DNA of 64,000 nucleotides, taken from the NCBI RefSeq assembly GCF_002970975.1, contig NZ_KZ672982.1, positions 395,592 to 459,591 on the forward strand. Reading direction: 5' to 3'. This DNA is from Microbacterium halophytorum (GTDB lineage Bacteria > Actinomycetota > Actinomycetes > Actinomycetales > Microbacteriaceae). Of this stretch, positions 60,415 to 64,000 are shown piece after piece. A program made the position numbers and the translations under genes. The notes beneath the pieces are model-generated. The model did no database searches. It was given only the letters and a program-made list of their open reading frames with translations, and had not been told where the DNA came from. Each line of letters opens with the position of its first letter. The stretch's first letter is position 1.

Positions 60415-61950
60415 TCAGAGGGTGCCGAGCGTGACCTCGGCTTCGTTCGACTTCCCGTCGCGCACGTAGGTCAGGGTCGCCTCGCTGCCGCCGGCGACGG
60501 CGCGCACCTGCGCCGTCAGGTCGGTCGCGTTGTGGATCGGCTTGCCGTTGAACTCCGTGATGATGTCACCGCGCTCGAGCCCCGCGTCCTTCGCAGCGCC
60601 GTCCGGCACCTCGACGAGCACCGCGCCCTCGGCCGTCGCCTGCTCGTACGCCGACGCGCTGGTGACGCTGGCGCCCAGGAGGCCGTGCGTCGCCTCTCCG
60701 TTCTCGATGATCTCCTGCGACACGCGCTGCGCGACGTTCGACGGGATGGAGAACCCGATGCCGACCGAGCCGGACTCGCTCTCCGAGGTCCCGCCGGCCG
60801 TGGCGATCGCCACGTTGACACCGATGAGCTGGCCCTCGCTGTTCACGAGCGGGCCGCCCGAGTTCCCCGGGTTGATCGCTGCGTCCGTCTGGATCACGCT
60901 CAGCGAGATGGACTCCTGGCCCGTCTGCTGCTCCTCCTGACCGGGCAGGTCGAAGAAGAACGGGGACTCCTCGCCGTCGCCCTCCCCCTTTGGTTGGTCG
61001 GTCGATTCGGGCGCGGCCGACGACTGGATCTGGATGCTGCGGTCGAGCGCGCTGATGATGCCGCTCGTGACGGTGTTCGGCAGCCCGAGCGGCGCGCCGA
61101 TCGCGACGGTCGTCTCCCCGACGTTCAGCTCATCGGAGTCGGCGAACTCGATCGGCGTGAGCCCGGACGCATCGCGCAGCTTGATCACGGCGAGGTCGTA
61201 CACGGGGTCCGTGCCGACGATGTCCGCGTCGTAGATCGTGCCGTCCGATCCCGTGACCCTGATCGCCGCGTCGGAGGTCGCACCGCCCAGCGTCACGACG
61301 TGCGTGTTCGTGAGCACGTACCCGTCCTCGCTGAGGATCGCGCCGGTGCCGCTGCCGGCGCCGTCCGCCGCGGATGCGCTGATCGTCACGGTGCTGGGCA
61401 TGACCTCGGTGGCGATCGCCGTGGCTTCGTTGACCGAGCCGGGGTTGTTCACGGTGATGGTGTCGGGGTTGCCGGACGCCGTGGAAGCGACGTCGGAGCC
61501 CCAGATCTCGTTGCCGGCGTACGCGCCGCCGAGACCCGCGGCGCCGCCGATCAGCGCCGCGGCGACGAGCAGTGCGGCGACCGTCATCCCCCCGGTGCGC
61601 TGCCGTTCCTTCTTCTTGACGGGTTCGGCGGCCGGGCCGAAGGCGCTCGCCTCGGCGGCCGGCTCGTGCGCGAACGGCGGCAGGGGCCGCGTCTCGGAGC
61701 GATCGGCAACGGGCCCTGGCGGCACGACGGCGGCCTGGGGCGGGAGGAAACCGGCCTGCTGCGGGTCGCCCGCCGGCGCCGACCACTGCGCGGCGGCCTC
61801 GGCCGCCGGCTGCTCGGGTCGCGGCGGCACCGGGGCGCCTGCCTGCTGCGCGGGTCCCGACGCCTCCGGGCGGGGCGGCACGGCACCGTTCTGCGGCTGC
61901 TCGTCCGGCGCGCCGGATGCCGGCTGCGGGTTCGAGTGCATGTTGTCCAT
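60415..61950 (-). CDS. HtrA-like trypsin-type serine protease with PDZ domain
   Basis: A 511-residue membrane-anchored protease. A long cytosolic proline- and glutamine-rich tail (1-110) precedes one membrane helix (121-144). The protease domain has the triad His217 (TNTHVV), Asp252 (VYDLAVIK) and Ser364 (GNSGGPL). A PDZ domain fills about 405-511 (GLLGASVTSA...GLERGDIITEFNGKPI). Such HtrA/PepD proteins handle envelope stress. ATG 61950 has AAGGAG 7 nt upstream. It is upstream of the glycopolymer genes on the same strand. Confidence 0.93.
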   Translation of the reverse strand: MDNMHSNPQPASGAPDEQPQNGAVPPRPEASGPAQQAGAPVPPRPEQPAAEAAAQWSAPAGDPQQAGFLPPQAAVVPPGPVADRSETRPLPPFAHEPAAEASAFGPAAEPVKKKERQRTGGMTVAALLVAAALIGGAAGLGGAYAGNEIWGSDVASTASGNPDTITVNNPGSVNEATAIATEVMPSTVTISASAADGAGSGTGAILSEDGYVLTNTHVVTLGGATSDAAIRVTGSDGTIYDADIVGTDPVYDLAVIKLRDASGLTPIEFADSDELNVGETTVAIGAPLGLPNTVTSGIISALDRSIQIQSSAAPESTDQPKGEGDGEESPFFFDLPGQEEQQTGQESISLSVIQTDAAINPGNSGGPLVNSEGQLIGVNVAIATAGGTSESESGSVGIGFSIPSNVAQRVSQEIIENGEATHGLLGASVTSASAYEQATAEGAVLVEVPDGAAKDAGLERGDIITEFNGKPIHNATDLTAQVRAVAGGSEATLTYVRDGKSNEAEVTLGTL

Positions 61951-62056
61951 CGGGTGCTCCTTCTGACGATTCCCCTACAGCGTGCGGTCCGAAGCTATGC
62001 GCAACCTATGCTGCGGTTCAGACGCGGGAATGAGTCGATGCCGTAGCGTGAAGGCC

Positions 62057-63262
62057 ATGTCTTCTGTGCCAGGCGCCTGGCGGCGCACTGCCGAGGGCGC
62101 TGGTCTCCTCAGCGCCGACGGATCGATCGCTCCCACCATCTTCGCAGAGATGACGGAGCTCGCGGCGGAGACCGGCGCCGTGAATCTCGGCCAGGGGTTC
62201 CCTGACGAGGATGGCCCGGCCGACGTGCTCGAGGCGGCGAGGAAGGCGATCGCCGACGGCGCGAACCAATACACGCCCGGCAGGGGCGTTCCCTCGCTGC
62301 TGAGCGCGATCGCCGAGCATCAGGAGCGGTTCTACGGGCTCGCGCCGGACCCCGCGACCGAGATCGTCGTGACGGCCGGTGCCACCGAGGCGCTCGCCGC
62401 GACGCTGCTGGCCCTCATCGACTCCCCCGACGACGAGGTCGTCGTCTTCGAGCCGTACTACGACTCGTACGCCGCGTGCGTCGCCCTCGCGGGGGCGCGG
62501 CTCAGGACGGTGCCGCTGGAGTGGCCCGACTTCCAGCCCGACCCGCAGGCCCTGGCCGATGCCGTCACGGACCGCACCAGGGTCATCCTGGTCAACGACC
62601 CCCACAACCCGACGGGGGCGGTGTTCTCCCCCGAGATCCGCGCCGAGGTCGCGCGCCTGGCCGACGAGCACGACGCGATCATCGTGACCGACGAGGTCTA
62701 CGAGCACATGAGCTTCGGCGCGCCGCACGTGCCGATCGCAACGCTCCCCGAGGCGGCGCCGCGCACGCTGACGATCTCTTCCGCGGGCAAGACGTTCAGC
62801 GCAACCGGTTGGAAGATCGGCTGGGTGCACGGCCCCGCCGACCTCGTCACGGCAGTGCTCACCGTCAAACAGTTCCTCACCTATGTGCCCGCCTCGCCGC
62901 TGCAGCCGGCGATCGCCGCGGGATTGCGGCTTCCGGACGCGTTCTTCGCGGGCCTGGCGACCGACATGGGCGCGAAGGCGGCGATCCTCGGCTCCGGCCT
63001 GCGCGCGGCCGGCCTGGAGATCTCGGAGCCGGCCGGTTCGTACTTCACCGTCGCCGACGCGGCGCCGCTCGGCGCCCGAGATGCGTCGGACTTCTGCCGC
63101 GAACTGCCGCGCTCCGCCGGCGTCGTCGGCGTGCCGCTGACGGCATTCGTGACGCCCGAGAACCGCGATCGCTATGCGACGCTCGTCCGTTTCGCGGCGT
63201 GCAAGCGCGTCGACGTGCTCGAGGAGGCGTCCCGGCGCCTCGCGGCGCTCTCCGCCGGCTGA
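62057..63262 (+). CDS. class I/II PLP-dependent aminotransferase
   Basis: A 401-residue fold type I aminotransferase. VNLGQGFPDEDGPADVLEAAR, the cofactor region GATEALAATLLAL, NDPHNPTGAVF, DEVYEHMSF and the PLP lysine in SSAGKTFSATGWKIGW are all present. It is closest in layout to kynurenine/methionine-oxoglutarate or N-succinyldiaminopimelate (DapC) aminotransferases. ATG 62057 follows TAGCGT by 7 nt (leaderless), so the upstream in-frame codons are not used. Confidence 0.92.
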   Translation: MSSVPGAWRRTAEGAGLLSADGSIAPTIFAEMTELAAETGAVNLGQGFPDEDGPADVLEAARKAIADGANQYTPGRGVPSLLSAIAEHQERFYGLAPDPATEIVVTAGATEALAATLLALIDSPDDEVVVFEPYYDSYAACVALAGARLRTVPLEWPDFQPDPQALADAVTDRTRVILVNDPHNPTGAVFSPEIRAEVARLADEHDAIIVTDEVYEHMSFGAPHVPIATLPEAAPRTLTISSAGKTFSATGWKIGWVHGPADLVTAVLTVKQFLTYVPASPLQPAIAAGLRLPDAFFAGLATDMGAKAAILGSGLRAAGLEISEPAGSYFTVADAAPLGARDASDFCRELPRSAGVVGVPLTAFVTPENRDRYATLVRFAACKRVDVLEEASRRLAALSAG

Positions 63263-63344
63263 CGGCGCGCCCGGGCGCGCACGCCCTCGCGCAGTGCACG
63301 GGCCCCGATCGGCGCGGCGGCGCACGGGGGCGCGACCGGCGCGG

Positions 63345-64000
63345 CTACTCCGGGATTACTCGGTAGCGCCGCAGCGCGAGCGCCGGGTTCTGACGGCGGG
63401 TCTCGGCGACCCTCTCGGCCTCGAGCTCCGCGACGGCGATACCCGGGCCGAGCGCGAGCTGGGCGGTCGTGACGCCCTGCGGATCGATGACGGCCGATGC
63501 GCCGATGCCGATCGGCGCCGAGTGGTCCGCCGCGACGACGTAGATCGTGTTCTCGATCGCGCGCGCCGCCAGCAGGGTATTCCAGTGGTGCTCCTTGAGG
63601 GGCCCGCGCACCCACTCGGCGGGCACGACGGCCGCGTCGACGTCGGCGTCGGCGAGCGTGCGGGCGACCTCGGGGAACCGCAAGTCGTAGCACGTCATCA
63701 GCCCGAATGTCATGCCTCCCGTGACGAAGGTCTGCGCTCCCCCGACGGGCCCCGGTTCGATCCATTCGCTCTCGCGCTGTCCGAAGGCGTCGTACAGGTG
63801 CTGTTTGCGGTACACCGCGAGAACGCCCGACCCGTCGACCGCGACGACGGCGTTGCGCACACGCGACCCCGTGCCCTCCTCGACGAGTCCGGCGACGAGG
63901 GCCGCCCCGAGCTCCCCCGCGAGCTCGATCAGCCGCGTCGTGAAAGGCCCGCCGACGGGCTCGGCGTTCTCGACGTACGTGGCGTCGTACGGGTTCACGA
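63345..64000 (-). CDS. carbon-nitrogen hydrolase family protein (N-terminus beyond window)
   Basis: The C-terminal 218 or so residues of a nitrilase-superfamily enzyme; the reading frame continues past the window edge. The catalytic lysine (YRKQHLYDAFG) and cysteine (TCYDLRFPE) are visible, while the glutamate of the triad must lie upstream. The usual second-half segments WVRGPLKEHHWNTLLAARAIENTIYVVAADHS and DPQGV are intact. It resembles omega-amidase or deaminated-glutathione amidase types; the substrate cannot be fixed. It converges on the aminotransferase gene. Confidence 0.88.
   Translation of the reverse strand, partial: VNPYDATYVENAEPVGGPFTTRLIELAGELGAALVAGLVEEGTGSRVRNAVVAVDGSGVLAVYRKQHLYDAFGQRESEWIEPGPVGGAQTFVTGGMTFGLMTCYDLRFPEVARTLADADVDAAVVPAEWVRGPLKEHHWNTLLAARAIENTIYVVAADHSAPIGIGASAVIDPQGVTTAQLALGPGIAVAELEAERVAETRRQNPALALRRYRVIPE

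Noticed and set aside
59074-62046. 990-codon + strand open frame
   Set aside because: Antisense to the HtrA-like and glycerophosphotransferase genes, low-complexity composition, no motif.

Overview
The window is about 70 % GC bacterial chromosome, densely coded, with many GTG starts and short ATGA overlaps. Gene content points to a Gram-positive actinobacterium of the Microbacteriaceae, probably Microbacterium or a close relative. The pointers are the order rpmF-DUF177-coaD-recG/rsmD-thiL-DUF3515-ddl-gpsA-plsC-murA-leuDC, a ctaE-qcrCAB respiratory operon whose cytochrome c subunit carries two hemes, DUF3039, and an Rv3654c/TadE-type pilus locus. No phage, insertion sequence or CRISPR array was found. 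The placement is inferred from gene content; no 16S gene is present.

Layout. 1-12.7 kb: translation (rpmF), coenzyme A (coaD), DNA repair (recG), rRNA methylation (rsmD), thiamine (thiL), cell wall precursors (ddl, murA), phospholipid (gpsA, plsC) and leucine (leuDC). leuCD is preceded by an apparent Leu-rich leader peptide. 12.8-14.4 kb: a TerC-family membrane protein behind a yybP-ykoY (manganese) riboswitch, then two tRNA-Glu(CTC) genes with terminators. 14.5-22.2 kb is the most accessory-looking part. It holds a putative iron/2-oxoglutarate oxygenase and a DUF262-DUF1524 (GmrSD-type) defence-like nuclease diverging from an iron-box-like site, an XRE regulator, a wall-anchored alkaline phosphatase, an NTF2-like protein, an unknown gene behind a SAM-IV-type riboswitch, and a metallo-hydrolase. 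22.2-33.8 kb: tRNA-Gln, gltX, a fumarylacetoacetase-family enzyme, ilvE-leuB-serA, small membrane proteins, a FUSC-type transporter, an MFS transporter and trpD. 33.9-38.2 kb: ctaE-qcrC-qcrA-qcrB, encoding parts of the bcc-aa3 supercomplex.

38.5-45.6 kb: prfB, an MFS transporter and a tad/Flp pilus locus (tadA, tadB, tadC, Flp-like pilin, two TadE-like proteins, a TadG-like protein). 45.7-51.2 kb: tRNA-Leu with a tandem palindromic repeat, a CPBP-like protein, rdgB-rph, murI, pncB, DUF3039 and a second tandem repeat. 51.2-53.8 kb: an ABC exporter. 54-60.4 kb: a cell-surface glycopolymer cluster with a nucleotidyltransferase, a GT2 glycosyltransferase and three CDP-glycerol glycerophosphotransferase-like proteins. 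60.4-64 kb: an HtrA-like protease, an aminotransferase and a carbon-nitrogen hydrolase cut by the window edge.

A recurring regulatory theme is a TAnnnT -10 box ending 6-8 nt before an ATG or GTG start, so many genes here are probably transcribed without a 5' leader. Where leaders do exist they tend to be RNA switches (manganese, SAM, leucine attenuation). All functional calls come from reading the sequence and knowledge of the families; no searches were run.
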